In this document: positions 45,174 to 57,951 of the stretch, piece by piece
Numbering within the stretch: the stretch's first letter is position 1
Layout: the number at the start of each line of letters is the position of its first letter
Assembly: GCA_027924585.1 (NCBI GenBank)
Contig: BSBM01000307.1
Coordinates: 18,523,501 to 18,587,500, forward strand
Reading direction: 5' to 3'
DNA length: 64,000 nucleotides
Source: Larix kaempferi
Lineage: Eukaryota > Streptophyta > Pinopsida > Pinales > Pinaceae
Position numbers and translations under genes: made by a program
The notes under the pieces: model-generated
Seen by the model: the letters and a program-made list of their open reading frames with translations, nothing else
Databases searched by the model: none
Told to the model about the DNA's origin: nothing

Positions 45174-46629
45174 CTTAAAAAACACTATGTGTACCTATTT
45201 TTGATAATATAATGTCATGCATTATTTTTTTCCTAATGAATGCTATATTTTAATGAATGAATTGTAAGTGTTTCTTTATGACGAAATCCACATGTTTGCA
45301 CGTAATTTTTTTTTTCAAGTACATGCATGGGTATGGGGACTTGAGAGTGATGTGAGGGGGGGGGGGGAGGGGCTATAAGAGATTCCACCTTCATGTGGTT
45401 GGACCTGTTCAGTAGAGAATATTAAATTATTCTCAAAGCAGAGAGGAGCTCAATGAGGTATTTATACCCGCCATCCATGAAGTAGCTTCACTTTGGCTTG
45501 AATTCATATTTGATTTCATATTTGAGTAGGCATTATAGTAACTTAAATCTTGTTGTGGTGTTTGTAGGCAATGACATGCTATAAACTTGAGATGGGCATG
45601 CAAATGAGTGAAATTACAGATCTACTTCTTCAAAGAGTTCCAAGCTGGTATTATTCAAATGTCATTGACTTGTCAAACTCTTCCTCAATACATCACCGGT
45701 ATTTTCTTTTGTTTGTTGGAAATGTATACTTATATAAATCTAACATGTTTTTAGCTCCTATTGCATAAGCAAGATCACCTACAGGTAGCATGGATTTATT
45801 ATGCACTGTTGCACTTCTATATTATGCTCCATGTCTTTCTTGCATTTTTGTTGGTTGCCCAATTAGATTAGCTGTAGATTTGTTTCATCGTATTAATGTG
45901 GAAATTTACTCAAATAGTTGATTAGTGGAATGTAAATTCCTGAAACAGTCGACTATCTAGTGTGTGATCTTTCTTAAGTGTGTAATCTGTTTCTTTGATA
46001 ATTAATACTATTGTTACACATATTCTTCCTCGCTGAACATTACTGTATATCAATTTCCTTTATGGTTTGCTGAAACAGGCTGAGTAATGTGTGATATTTC
46101 CTTTAAGTAGTTGGACTGGATTCAAGATTGGAGTACTTGCTGAAACAATAGAATAGGAGTCTTGCCATTCTTTACAATATTATATAAGATTTAACTTCTT
46201 GCAAAATTAAGTTAGGTGTTTCAATCTTAAAAGATATTCCGAGTACAATTCCTACCAATGTGATGTTTTTGCAAAGAATGATTTATTTGATTCTTGAAGA
46301 TTGAATTAGCAGTAGAATTTGGATTGATGAGCAAACTAGATTACATATAGTTTCAACAATTAGGTTGCTTAATGACATTGTTGGATTATTTGATTGAGTC
46401 TCTAATATGAGAATCAATTTGCTTGATGTTTATGCATAGATTTTACTTGATTGTCTTTGATATAACCAAACTTCCTCGGTTTGACAATTTATATTGAGAT
46501 TTAAAAAAAAAATCCTCAAATCCATCACATATCTAATGACACCACAATAGAGACCCGACGACTTTGTTATACATCTAACGTCAGTTTCATCGGCTATTCG
46601 TATCGGTATTCATCGCCTATCTGATTCTT
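45174..46629. other. Non-coding stretch after the SET-like gene
   Basis: AT-rich. AATGAA-type words at 45230-45270 could serve polyadenylation. A G run (12 G, A, then 5 G) lies at 45356-45373. No supported ORF (45571-45768 has no domain). Confidence 0.4.
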
Positions 46630-49600
46630 CGAGCCTTAGATTTCCCATGGACACAATTATGAATGTTGGGCCAGCACGTAGGCTACTCCACAATCATTCG
46701 AATAGGCAATGCTAGGCCAGTACACTGACTGGTTTTATCAATTGTTTAAGGGGTATTGGGTCAACATACACGTTGTTTCACAATATTAAGTAGTGAATTC
46801 CCAACCAGTTACTCTCTGGATTTATCAATAATTTCATATCACCCACTCATTTAATCTCTGGATTTACCAGTAATTTTATAGTGCTTTCAGGGTCTTGCTT
46901 TCCTGCAATGACCAAGGTTTCCAACAAAGAAACAATAGTGTATCAGCTTAGCTATTAGAAGACTTATACATGAAATCTTCATTATTCCAAACAAGACATA
47001 AATGAAACTGAATACTTATCTGTATTGTGCGTTTCCCCTCTGATCCACAGGATCCTTCTTCGCTTTGAAAGCCTTGGGATCACCTATGGACTTGGATGTA
47101 GTTAATGCTTCACCAGTACACCTTCACGCCAACTGCATTTACCAAGCATTTGGTGGTGCCCAACCAGTCCCATACCTGGTTATCCCTCTCCATTGTCGAG
47201 CCAGCACATTCGTCTAGGTCATCAACCAATGGAAGGAAACTGCGCCACCTAACCATTATAGGTCAAGGCTATACTATGGAGCCATAGGCATCTCAGGGTT
47301 TCTAGTCAGTCTTGGCGCCCACCCTCCTACTATTGTCCCAATAGAGATTTTATGCCTTCACTAATGTCACCACACCTTCTTGCACCACAACCCTTCACAC
47401 ACACAACTCTTCATTCATACAAGGACGTCACTCCTTCTCTGGTGCAAATCGGTGGTTCCTTTTAGGAACTTTATAGGTGAATTTCTTTACTGTAGGTTAG
47501 CATGATCCCACTCACACAAGTATGATACCTCCTCTTATTAAACAACTCTTCGGGCCTATCCATCCCTTCTGGTAATATTTCGTGTGAGCATAGAAAGGTT
47601 ACCAATTCCTATACAGTCCTTTTGCGTAACCTTCTTCACTTTTCCTCTTAATGTGCAGTACCAATCTGCATCTGTGTAGGCTGACAACACAAGGAGGATA
47701 AGCAAGCTCATCAGTATTGTTGTTCAATTTTGTAACCATAATCCATATCATTCACTATCAAGTATTGAAACACCAGGGATGTGTCCATTCCCTTAGGGTG
47801 TAGTCAATATTGAAAACCCTATCATGACCCAGCACCAGAAAATGTGTGCACCCCCTTTCCAATGTTCGCCATGTAGGCCCTAATCATAATCAAGCAATCT
47901 GAAACGATATATATAAGATAGAGCATGCTCTGCATATTAACCCTAATAATTTAGACATGCATGTTCTTGTCTAGGGTCATGGAATACTCATTCATTTTGC
48001 AGATGTATCTCACATGCCTTCTGGGCATAGCTTTACCATCTCACTCTCATGGTTTATCGACATGTGGTTTGGCTAAGACATTATCAATGGCGTTTCACCC
48101 GAAACCCATTTCCAAAGCATGGGGTCTTTCCCATCTAGTTTGGATTTTGCAGGCCATCACTTCTGGTCTTCCTGCAATGTGTCTTCCTGGCACATTTATC
48201 AAATAGCCAAACAGTTAGCAGCATTTAGCAATAAAACTCAAATCTTATTTCTCTAATCAGTCAATGGCATTGATAATTAAATTCAAGTATGAATTGCAAT
48301 TCTGTCCTCTACGGAAATTGATTCTCTTAGCCATGAGTCTGTTCTCATATCGTTTGGCTCTTTCTCACGGTAGATTCCAATCTTCATCATGGACTTACCC
48401 ATATTTTCCATGCCCGAAACAATCTACCTGAAATCTAAAACTTCCATCAACCAAACGCATTGTGAGTCTTTATGCATATAATATTCCATTGCTGCCACAG
48501 TCACTGAAGCATTTTAATATCACCAAAATCATCTACACTTCATGTGAATCATTACCATACTAGAGTTGCATGGTTTAATTACATCATTTTATGCAATCAT
48601 TCTCTTGCATTCACAACAGCTCATGAAATGCTCTTAGGATTGACAATAGTTCACCATTCCATCTATTATCTAGTTGTAATGAAAACATACACCACAATCA
48701 TGCATTCACACAATGCATCTCAACATGTGCACCTATACATATGCATACACTTTTACATCATTCAAATAATCTTTTAGTGTGCAATCACTCAATTTATAAC
48801 CACAAGATTGTACATAATATTTTAATGCATATCTCCTCAATGCAACCCTGCATTAATTTATGAGTACTATGCATTCAAACATATTATGGCCTAACCATGT
48901 ACTACCATGACAAGGCCATAAGTCCTCACTTGCTCGGGTTGTTAAACTTCACAACCAATATACACAAATGGCATGATATGATTTCATATGAATGCATTGA
49001 GGTTTCTAAGCAACTATAGGGTGTAAGGATCCTTGCCTTCACTCAACCTAATCAACATAGTTTAAGCATAGTTGAAGAGACCTTACCAAATCCTCTTTCA
49101 ACATTCATGCAATTTAAGTAGAAATAACCATTACCTACATGGATATCATTATCATCGCTTGATGTTACCTGATCAGTTGGCCTCTAAACAAGGCTACATA
49201 GTCCTTTTTCCAACCTCATGATCATAGATTTGTTGCACCATCCTTTCTTCATAAGGTTGTTGGTCTTATGCAATAATCATCATCCACATCTTTAGCCATG
49301 CTTCGGTTTTCTTTGGTCCTATAATTAATGCGAACACAACTCATTATTAGCAACCACAATCATTATTTTCAATGGCTCTTTGCATATGTAAAACCTCACT
49401 ATTTTACCAATATGCAATACCATATACAGGCACAAACATTTTCACATGCACTGTGCAATGTTTATTAATGTTCCAACCAGTGCATCTCCAATCTCTTGCA
49501 TTTTTAATCATGCTTCTATGGTCTGGTTCATACCACTACATTAATTGTCATCAGCCATAGACAATACTATTAATGGGCTATTGCATGTGTAACTTCACTA

Positions 49601-50169
49601 CCTTTACCCATATGCAACATCATGCTCATGCATAATCAATTTACATGCACTATGCAATGACTCCTTAATCATGCCCACTAATTTATATTTACTCTGCTAT
49701 TCTCTTGCATTTCAGCATTCCTATGCCATAATTGTCAGTATATAAAACTTAGGAAATATAAACAAAATAGCAATGGAGGGGTGAAGGAATTCCCCCTTCC
49801 AATTCCTCATTGTAGCATGGAATTTCCTCTTCCACATCATAGCTGATCCAATTTCATGGGCTCTCTAGCATGCACACAAGCAATTATTAGCTATGATCTT
49901 CTCACAAAGTAGAAATTCAATATATGTATTCACGTATATAACATTCATTCATGATATTGATATTCTTGGCTCAACCAAGACCAAAAATTTCCAACTGCAC
50001 TTATCTAGAATATTGCCTTGATGTGACTATAATTCTGCAAAAATGTGTTTATAAACACAACTGTTAGCTGCATTATAATGCTATAAATTATTTGCATGTA
50101 TGTGGGGAAATCCCATATTGACAACTTTGTCTAATCATAGACCTTCCCAGTTTGGCGCAATTATTAAGG

Positions 50170-51130
50170 TTAAAATGGCTGCCATTGTCACGGAAATTTA
50201 GCTTAAAAAGTGTCGCTCGTGTCGCGGAATTTTAAGCTAAAATATGCCACCGTCGTCGCGGATGTTAAGGTTATTTTCGCCGTCGCGCACGTCGCAGATT
50301 TTATCCTTAAAATTGCCGCGGGTGGCATGGCTCCTATTGCTAAGTTGCTGTTGCATGCGTCGCAAAAAATTAGTCTAACTTTTGCCGCCACGCATGCAAA
50401 AAATTAGTCTAACTTTCATCGCCGCGCGTGCAGAAGTTATCCTAACTTTCGCCGCCGCATGCGCAGAAAGTTAGCTTAACTTTCATCGTCGTGTTGCGCA
50501 AAGTTAACCTATCTTTCGCCGCCACCACAGCCCTTAGGAAAAATTTTGAAACACTAAGAAAAATTTTAGAATTTTCTCTTCCCTTTCGGCGCAGAATTAG
50601 CAACATCTCCGTCGATCGTGTCGCAAAAATTATCGTTAAAATATCCGACCACCAACCCTGTGACCACCGACCGCTTCCCTTCGGCACAGAGTTAACAGCT
50701 ATTTCGCCGACCATTTTGGCGCTTTTGGGATTATATTTGCCAACGGAGTCGCAAGAGTTAGCTCAATGTTTTGCCACTGCGCGTGCAGAAATTAGCCCAA
50801 TTCTCGTCACCGTGCGCGTAGAAAATTAGCTCAATTCTCACCACCGCGCGCACAGAAAATTAGCTTAATTTTTGCTGCCGTGCGCATAGAAAATTAGGTC
50901 AATTCTCGCCACCGTGCGCGCAGAAAATTAGCTTAATTTTTGCCGCCATGCGCGAATAAAATTAGCTCAATTCTCATCGCCGAGCGTGCAGAAAATTAGT
51001 CTAACTCTCGCCACCGTGCGGATAGAAAGTTAGCCTAACTTTCGCCACCACGCGTGCAAAAAGTTAGCTTAACTTTTGCCGCCGTGTCGCGCAAAGTTAA
51101 CCTATCTTTTGGCGCCGAATTAACAACTAT
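50170..51130. repeat. 34-nt tandem repeat array in element D leader
   Basis: AATTAGCTCAATTCTCGCC followed by ACCGTGCGCGCAGAA repeats with period 34 between about 50780 and 51070, with more diverged copies to 50170. CpG-rich words (GCGCGC, CGCCGC) alternate with AT-rich ones. Confidence 0.72.
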
Positions 51131-51710
51131 TTCGCTGACTGTGTCGCGAAAGATAAGAAATCGCCGACATAGCCTTAGCAAAAAACGCAGAAAAACAGTT
51201 AGAAATTTTTTTGCAAATTTTCAAAGACAGTTAGAATTCTTTTCTTGAAATATGTCCTTCGTTTTCTTACAAAGGTGAGCTACTTACAGATCAAACTTGC
51301 ATAAAACAGAAAGTATTTCAAGAAATATTGCACCTCTTCCATGTCAAGCATGAAACAACAAAACAACAAAATAATATAAGATGCCAAGAGATTGCGCCTC
51401 CTTCTCTTCTTCATGGGGCAATCAACAAATACAAAAACAGAATGCTACTACATTAGAAACAGTGTAAGTAAGCATTCAACCTGAAAAGGGATTTTCTCCC
51501 TCCTTCCTCACTTTCATAGCATGAAATCAATGCAGCAATTTTGCAAGAATCCTCAAAACAGTCATGGAAATGATTTCCCATCTTAATCAAATAGAATCTA
51601 TGAGATCTTTAGGTTTCTCTAATTCATTTTAACTTCAAATACTAAACAGATGTACACACAATGATTTATATTCCTATGAAAGGCCCAACAACCGCAATGT
51701 CGAACTATAA

Positions 51711-51722
51711 GCTCTGATACCA
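51711..51722 (-). other. Primer-binding site of element D (initiator Met tRNA)
   Basis: On the minus strand TGGTATCAGAGC lies three bases from the 5' LTR. Confidence 0.75.
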
Positions 51723-51725
51723 CAC

Positions 51726-53420
51726 TGTCAGATACCCTCCCATCTGTCCAATTCCGGTAAGGGAACATGATGACAATCTCTGGGGATTTTACATAAACTA
51801 AGCCCATTCATTTAATTCATAGCCATAAAATTCAAAGGTGTGCAGATGCAAAACAATTTAACATGCACAGCGGAATAAACACCATCCACACACAATTCAC
51901 AATTTCCATTCAATTTAACACATTTCAGAATTGAATACAAACAGAGAATATACTTATCTCACTGTGATGTTGTCCCCAACAACTAGCTACGTCGCTGCAA
52001 CGTTCCTCCCAACCGTAGGTCTCTTCCCAACCTGTTTTATTTCAGCACTCAGAGACCACCCTCAAGCTGGGCATGATATCTACAAGGAAAAGGGGACTCT
52101 CAAGCTCATCACAGCCCAAAGAAATGGATACCCATCTCAACCCCAAGATTTCTTAACACACAGCAACTCAAAACTGAGCATGGATACACATAACAGCAAA
52201 ATCACAATTTATGGGCATGAAGAAAAAGCGTTTGGCAACCAAAAACAAAATGGCAATTGGGGAATCACCCTGGGAGAGAAAAACCATTTCCAAAAATGTT
52301 TGTGGGCACTCAAGGGACAAAAACAGCCTCCATAAACCCCAAATTCGTGGCTCCCTTCCTCCCAGCCATTGTGCAAAACAAAAACGAGTTCCCAGGCATG
52401 GAAAATGTAGGAGATAGTTGAAAAACATGATGGGAAAAATCCCCAGCTAGCTCAAACTGCGTGAGAGGGTAAGGCTTGGGCATTCAAGGGCCAAAACAAC
52501 CTTCACACAGTCATTAAATGACAGCAGGGAACCAACATGATTTTTGGGCAAAACCATGACAGGTTGGCACCCGAAACTGACATATACATAGTCACACAGT
52601 TGATGGAAACATTCAAAAATGATTTCTGAGGTAGGAGATAACAGCTGGGTTCACAAAAACGATTTTTTCCACAAATGAAACCAAATCTGGAAATTCAAAA
52701 ACGTTTTTACAACAATAATGGAAACAACAAGCTATCAAACTTATCTATTGAGCTTCCCAATGGATTCTCTTCTTTCCCCACAGTCCAACCATCACAAAAA
52801 CGGGATTCTCATCTTGAAAACCAATGAATTTACAGCGTACTCCATGAGAGAAACGCCCAGCAAGCTCCAAAAACGTGAGAGAGGCAAAACGCCTTCATGG
52901 GTAATGGCTTAGGAAGCAAATCATGGCTGATTTCTTGCCCAAGAAGCAAAAACATGATTTTCCATGAGGGTGGCTTGTCCATACTTGAGTTTGGACAGCC
53001 ATACCTCCCCAATCCCCAAGGCATTAACTACTTCACCCAACTCTTGGGAGAAATGAATGATTGGGCACCAAAGTCAACATGGGTAGTTGATGGTTGATGT
53101 GTTCTCTCATTGACACTTGGCTTGACTTCATTGGCTCAAGGGTTTGAATATTTCCCTCCCAATTCCTTGTAATATCATGCCCCCATCTCTTGTTGCATTG
53201 CATAGCTCGTTGTGGGTATTTATATTAAAATGCATATTTACAATTCCCATGGCTCACTAGCACATGGATTAAATAATACCAACATACTTTCCTCTTCAAG
53301 ATCGAGCGTTCACTAGCGGGGCCTTGTCCTTGAGCTCCACGCTAGGAATCATACAAAATATGCATACAATATTTACATTATAGCCCAAATATCATAAGGG
53401 TCAAGAAAGGGGGTATTCCA
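51726..53420 (-). repeat. Element D 5' LTR
   Basis: Begins TGTCAGATACCC and ends near GGGGGTATTCCA. It is about 370 bp longer than the C LTR but shares its layout: GCTACG...GCAACGTT, CTGGGCATGATAT, CAAGGAAAAGGG and a final CATTTACA-like block. Only one LTR copy is in the window. Confidence 0.7.
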
Positions 53421-55378
53421 GTCTAGATCTAACATCAACAACAACAACCCACTAATGTCCAACTAGAATCTCACATCTTCTAACGTCCAACATCTAACCC
53501 TTCCTTATACAAAATTGCCCTTATATATAGATGTGCCCGAAGGTCACATATTACAATAACTATGGGCCAACTCCCATAGTACCCTTAAACCCAAAACCCC
53601 ATGGTTCTCCTGTAGACCATGCTTTGCTTTAACTTCATTGTCCCTTTGGCACCGCTTCTTCTGACTCTGACACTTCTTCTGACATCGTGGCTATGACTCT
53701 GCAGTGGCGTGTCCTTTACACCATTCTGCTTTTTTACAAAATAAAAAATTAATTTTAAAAAATTAAAAATTAAAAAAAAAACAATAATTAACCAGTGTCC
53801 CTCCTCATTAATAGCATGTCCTTGTTTCCTAAATGCATTGTATTTCAACATTATTCTACAATATTAATTAATTCTATTTTTTTCTATTCTTTAAAATATC
53901 AGCTATCTCCAAATTTAACTTACCCATCTCTAAATTTAGCAACATCTCTCATAATTCACGTATAACTTTGCCTTCAAAATTTGAACAACAAAAGCCTGCC
54001 CTCAAATGGAACTGGTGAAGAAACTTCCAACAACAAAAGCCTGCCCCCGTTAACTTATAGAAATGTTGAACGAGGACATAATGTAACGTATATCGATGGG
54101 TGTTGGAGAGTACATGAATGTTGATATCCGTATTAGATGATATCATCCAATTTCTTTTTTTACAAGTCCAATTTTGCTCTTAGGAGGGTTTATAACTATT
54201 ATATTTTTATTTTTAAATTTTTTATAATTCAATTTATAACTAGTGTAGATCCATCTTAAACTCGTATCTATTAAGCACCGAGAGGGATCCAATTTCTTGA
54301 GGTGTATTTTTATTTTTAAATTTAAACTCAAAAAATTTGATCTTTCTTGATTGATAGATCCGGGTTTAAGTTTTAAGTTTTTATTTTATAAATGAACATC
54401 TATTTTTTAATTACTTTTCATAGTATTTTATTTTATGAATCAACATGGATTTTTTTTTAAAAATATTTTCCATAGTTTTTTATTTTATGAGCCGAGATGA
54501 ATTTTTTATATCACGTTAGAGGATCTCTCCCTCCCATACTAGGTTATAAAGCACCTCGTTTCACTCGGTGCAATTATCCAAACTTAATTTCAAAATTAAA
54601 TTAAAGTTATGTAAATATTTTTTTTCAATTAAAATAAATCAAATATACTTCATATTTATGTATTTTAAAATTATTTGTATTTATATAAAAGTTAATTTTA
54701 TTATATATTATATTTTTTTTTTCAATTTTTTTTTAACATTTTTGTTTTATATATATTTGTTTTGAACGTAGAAAAGTTATCTCTATTAAGTTGTTAACTA
54801 TGAGCGAAGTAGTGGGTTGACTCAAAAGTTAAGAAAATGGTTTCTTAACCCATCAAAATCAATTTTAGATTTAATAAATGAGTTATTAATTACTAAAATC
54901 AATTTTAGTTTTATTAAAACATAAATTAATTTTAAATTTTATAATAAAACTTAAAAATGGTTTCAATTTAAATTATATAAATAAAAAAATCAATTTCCTT
55001 TGTAAACATAGTTTGAATACAAATAAAATGAGCAATAAAGTTACTATTGTTAGTGATCTATTTTTTTATTGTTAAACTATATACTATTAACACATTTTGC
55101 ATTTTGAATTAAGTCATATATATTACATGTTTCTTATTTATATTTGTGATTTACTTTTTATTGTTAAACTATTTAATATTAATAGATTTTGAATAACATC
55201 ATATATTTTACCTGTTTTATAGTTATTTATTTTAACTATGTCAAATACATTGTTTAGAACTTTTTGAATCATCCACAGCTACTATATTAAGATATTTTAA
55301 AAAATAATAATGTATTATATTCTATACTAAATGAAGTGAATTAAAATATTTAAAAAAATAATAATGTATTATATTATA
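53421..55378. other. AT-rich spacer, no gene recognised
   Basis: From 53750 it is strongly AT-rich with long A and T runs. Small repeats: CAACAAAAGCCTGCCC twice (about 53987 and 54031), TTTTATTTTATGA-type words at 54380-54490, and a roughly 60-bp tandem duplication at 55290-55378 into which element E inserted. Confidence 0.5.
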
Positions 55379-55594
55379 TGTAAGGCACAAGTCTTACATG
55401 ATTATCTTAATAGATAATATATATATATTTTTATAATTGAATGATGAATATTACATAGGAATGCCTGATATTAAATATTGCCTAACAGGAATAGACATGT
55501 CTATTGATAAATAGACATGTCATTTAATAATTAATAAACAATTATCCTAATCTAATAAATAATACATTTGTAATAACCAATTAGATTTATTACA
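55379..55594 (-). repeat. Element E 3' LTR (left copy)
   Basis: Contains a hairpin at its outer start (TGTAAGG, spacer, near-complement TCTTACA; perfect as CCTTACA in the other copy) and the palindrome TAGACATGTCTA. Confidence 0.85.
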
Positions 55595-55596
55595 AG

Positions 55597-56982
55597 TCAT
55601 CCTACTCTGAAAAGATTCGACCATGAATCTTCTACAAGCATGTTGCAACTTGAATTCTTGCCACTAATAATTGTGCCATGTTTTAGCAGTTTTTGGAATA
55701 ATTGGTCACATTTCCATTCAAATCTTATCATGCTTATGATTCTGTAGCTGAACACATAACAACTAAGCGACATATATTTTGGATTTGCTAATCTGACGGT
55801 CTTCCTTTTCCCTTCTAATTTTATGTGGAACTTTGCATGTTTTGATATGGTTTTCTTATATGGAGAGGCAAGTATTAGTAATGTACTAACTTCTTTGTCT
55901 AACAAGTTTGTCATTAGTTGTTCCCTGGGATCCTTCCCATCTTGAGTTGAGACTATTGGTAGAATGTTCATCTTTCCATTTGTCACGACATCTTCTGGGT
56001 TTCGTTCTTCTACGATATCATGATTAAGGTAATCTTTGACTCTTTTATTTTCATCTTTGCATTCTTCTACAACTTCAATTCTCTCATAATTGTTGTTAAC
56101 ATTGACTTTATTGACTTCATTGACTTCTACGACATCGTCATTTTCTTTACAATTGATATTGGCATTGTGATTGTCAATATCATCTTGATCTTTCATATCC
56201 TTGTCTTCTACCTCTTCTGTTTTATCGTCCTTATCATCGACTTCCTTAACAAGTCTTTGTTCCGGAGTTTTACTAGACAATTTTATAGATTTTTCAACTG
56301 GTGTGTTAATGTGCCTTACTTCCCTACCTTGTAAGAAGCCACAACGAACTTCCGGTAGGCGTGCATACTTTTTACTAAGTATGACATTTTGAGGTTTGTA
56401 GTTGGGATGTCTTTTCTTATCCCACTTAGTGTCTAATGGTATGGATCTTTTGTGAGGGGGGGTATAAGGAGTCGGTTGGCTAGGCTTCCTTTCCTTCCTG
56501 GGGGTAGTAGCAATTTTATAATCAACCCTACTTGAATACGTAGGAGTCACAGTAGTCCCTTGTTCCTCTTGACTTGGTAAATCGAGAGTCACAATTACTT
56601 CTTCTGTCGTGGGTGTAAATCCCAGCTCTTCTTGACCTGAGAACTCAGGAGTCGAAATAGCTTGTTCCTTTATGATAGGAGTCCCTTCTTCTGACATGGG
56701 TGTAGATGCAGTTTCCAACTCTTCTTGACCTAGGAATTCAAAAGTCACGGTAGCTTCTTCTTGACGTTGTGTTATCGTTAACTTCAATTCCTTAACTAAT
56801 TTAATAATGTCTTCATATCCGCTTTTTATTTCTTCATGTTGGTTTCTTTTTATTTCTTTAGCCTCCATCATTTTTATATCATTAACTTCAATTTTTTCAT
56901 TTCTTTTAGGTTTGTGGAATGGACTAATAATGACCTTATTAAATGACTGAAACATGGTAGTTCCACTATAAAAATCTCCCAA
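55597..56982 (-). CDS. Element E protein of unknown function, 461 aa, intact
   Basis: The longest uninterrupted frame in the window. The ATG at 56982 opens MGDFYSGTTMFQSFNK; the TGA at 55597 is two bases from the 3' LTR. Residues 20-75 are Lys/Glu-rich. Residues 75-160 carry loose repeats of the EFSGQEELG / DLPSQEEQG type, three or four copies. Residues 165-240 are basic and Pro-rich (PYTPPHKR, KKRHPNYKP). Residues 245-340 are very acidic and Asn-rich. The last 100 residues look globular. No zinc knuckle, protease or polymerase motif was recognised. It may be a diverged structural protein that carries element RNA; that is inference from position only. Its survival while neighbours are full of stops is notable. 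Confidence 0.65.
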   Translation of the reverse strand: MGDFYSGTTMFQSFNKVIISPFHKPKRNEKIEVNDIKMMEAKEIKRNQHEEIKSGYEDIIKLVKELKLTITQRQEEATVTFEFLGQEELETASTPMSEEGTPIIKEQAISTPEFSGQEELGFTPTTEEVIVTLDLPSQEEQGTTVTPTYSSRVDYKIATTPRKERKPSQPTPYTPPHKRSIPLDTKWDKKRHPNYKPQNVILSKKYARLPEVRCGFLQGREVRHINTPVEKSIKLSSKTPEQRLVKEVDDKDDKTEEVEDKDMKDQDDIDNHNANINCKENDDVVEVNEVNKVNVNNNYERIEVVEECKDENKRVKDYLNHDIVEERNPEDVVTNGKMNILPIVSTQDGKDPREQLMTNLLDKEVSTLLILASPYKKTISKHAKFHIKLEGKRKTVRLANPKYMSLSCYVFSYRIISMIRFEWKCDQLFQKLLKHGTIISGKNSSCNMLVEDSWSNLFRVG

Positions 56983-57951
56983 AAGGAATTTTTTTTTTTT
57001 TTAACTATTGAAAAATAATAATAATTACTCTTAAGAATTAATAATATTATTATTGTTCATATATTTTTAATAGTATGGAGGTTTAATAATAATTATTAAT
57101 ATAATATTAATAATTTATAATAAAAAAACTAATATTATTATTAATTAATTTTGGGATTAGGGTTTTAACCCTAAATGGAAAAATGGAGAATGAAAGTGAA
57201 GTGTTGTGGGCGAGTTGGCGTGTACAGGGTAGGCGTGGTAGTGGACGGGGAGGTGGATGAGGAGGCAACTGCAGGGAGCTGGACAGGGAGGTGGTGGGAA
57301 CGGAGAGCTAGACGGGGAGAGGAAACGAGGATGGAAGGGCGAATGTGTAGGGCGAGTACCAAAGGGAACCACGTCAATGGAGCAGGTAGGGCATGCAGGA
57401 GGGGGAATGGATGGCAGGAGTGGGGAGGGTGCCAGGAGTCGAGGCACTGTGGTGGGGTGCAGTGTGGAGGGAGTTGGGATGGGGGATTGTAGGGGTAGAG
57501 CAGTCATGGGAACAAGGCGTGGAGCATGTGATACCGATGGTGATGGCGTGAGGGGAATGCGTAGGTGTGTGGGTGAAGTTGCAGGGATGGGGGAAGGAGG
57601 AAGGTAGTGCACAGTTTGTAAGAGAGTGTGGGGTTGTGGTTTTGGGAGTGAAGCGGGGTCGTGGTTTTGGGAGTGGGGTCATGGTTTGAGCTTGAGAGGA
57701 GAATGCATGGGGAGGGCGTGGGAGAGGAATGAGAAGGTGACGAGTGAATTGAGGAGAGTGATGGAAAAGGGGGTGTGAGGGCATTGTAGCAATGGGTAGG
57801 TGGGATAAGGCGGAAGAGTGCAGGAGGATGTGGAGAAGCGTGAAGAGGGAAGCCGAGTGGAAGTGTGGAGAACAATTGGAAATGAGTGGGAATGGAATGG
57901 AACGAGTGTGATCGCGGCGTGTAAGCGAGATCCTGAAGCCCTGATACCACT
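56983..57951 (-). other. Element E leader with extreme strand asymmetry
   Basis: 57175-57950 is almost entirely G/A/T on the plus strand with many GGG and GGGG runs and few C, so the element RNA (minus) would be C/T-rich. Long overlapping Pro/Ser/His/Thr-rich open frames here (for example 57157-57612 and 57374-57961) are expected from composition. 56990-57170 is AT-rich with an A/T run. Confidence 0.6.

Larger units (their letters stand above)
46630..53420 (-). mobile_element. Element D: truncated relative of element C
   Basis: 46630-49840 aligns with the interior of element C (about 26980-30130), sharing for example GTTGGGCCAGCAC and TCTAGGGT...ACTCATTCATTTTGCAG. A 5' LTR lies at 51726-53420 with an iMet primer site at 51711-51722 on the minus strand. 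The part equivalent to C's gag and 3' LTR is missing, so the element is truncated at its 3' (left) end. The leader 49840-51710 does not align with C and holds a different repeat array. No ORF was recognised. Confidence 0.75.

Noticed and set aside
45356-45373. G-run as a telomere-like or G-quadruplex site
   Set aside because: A single homopolymer tract with one interruption and no spaced G tracts or TTTAGGG units; likely a replication-slippage run.
50170-51130. CRISPR-like regular repeat array
   Set aside because: Units are contiguous and all diverged, with no constant repeat and unique spacer pattern; the context is a plant retroelement leader. The same applies to 27677-28090.
56020-56334. 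Hydrophobic plus-strand ORF that looks like a membrane protein
   Set aside because: It is antisense to the acidic, Asn-rich part of the 461-codon ORF; the complement of Glu/Asp codons yields Phe/Leu/Ile/Val.
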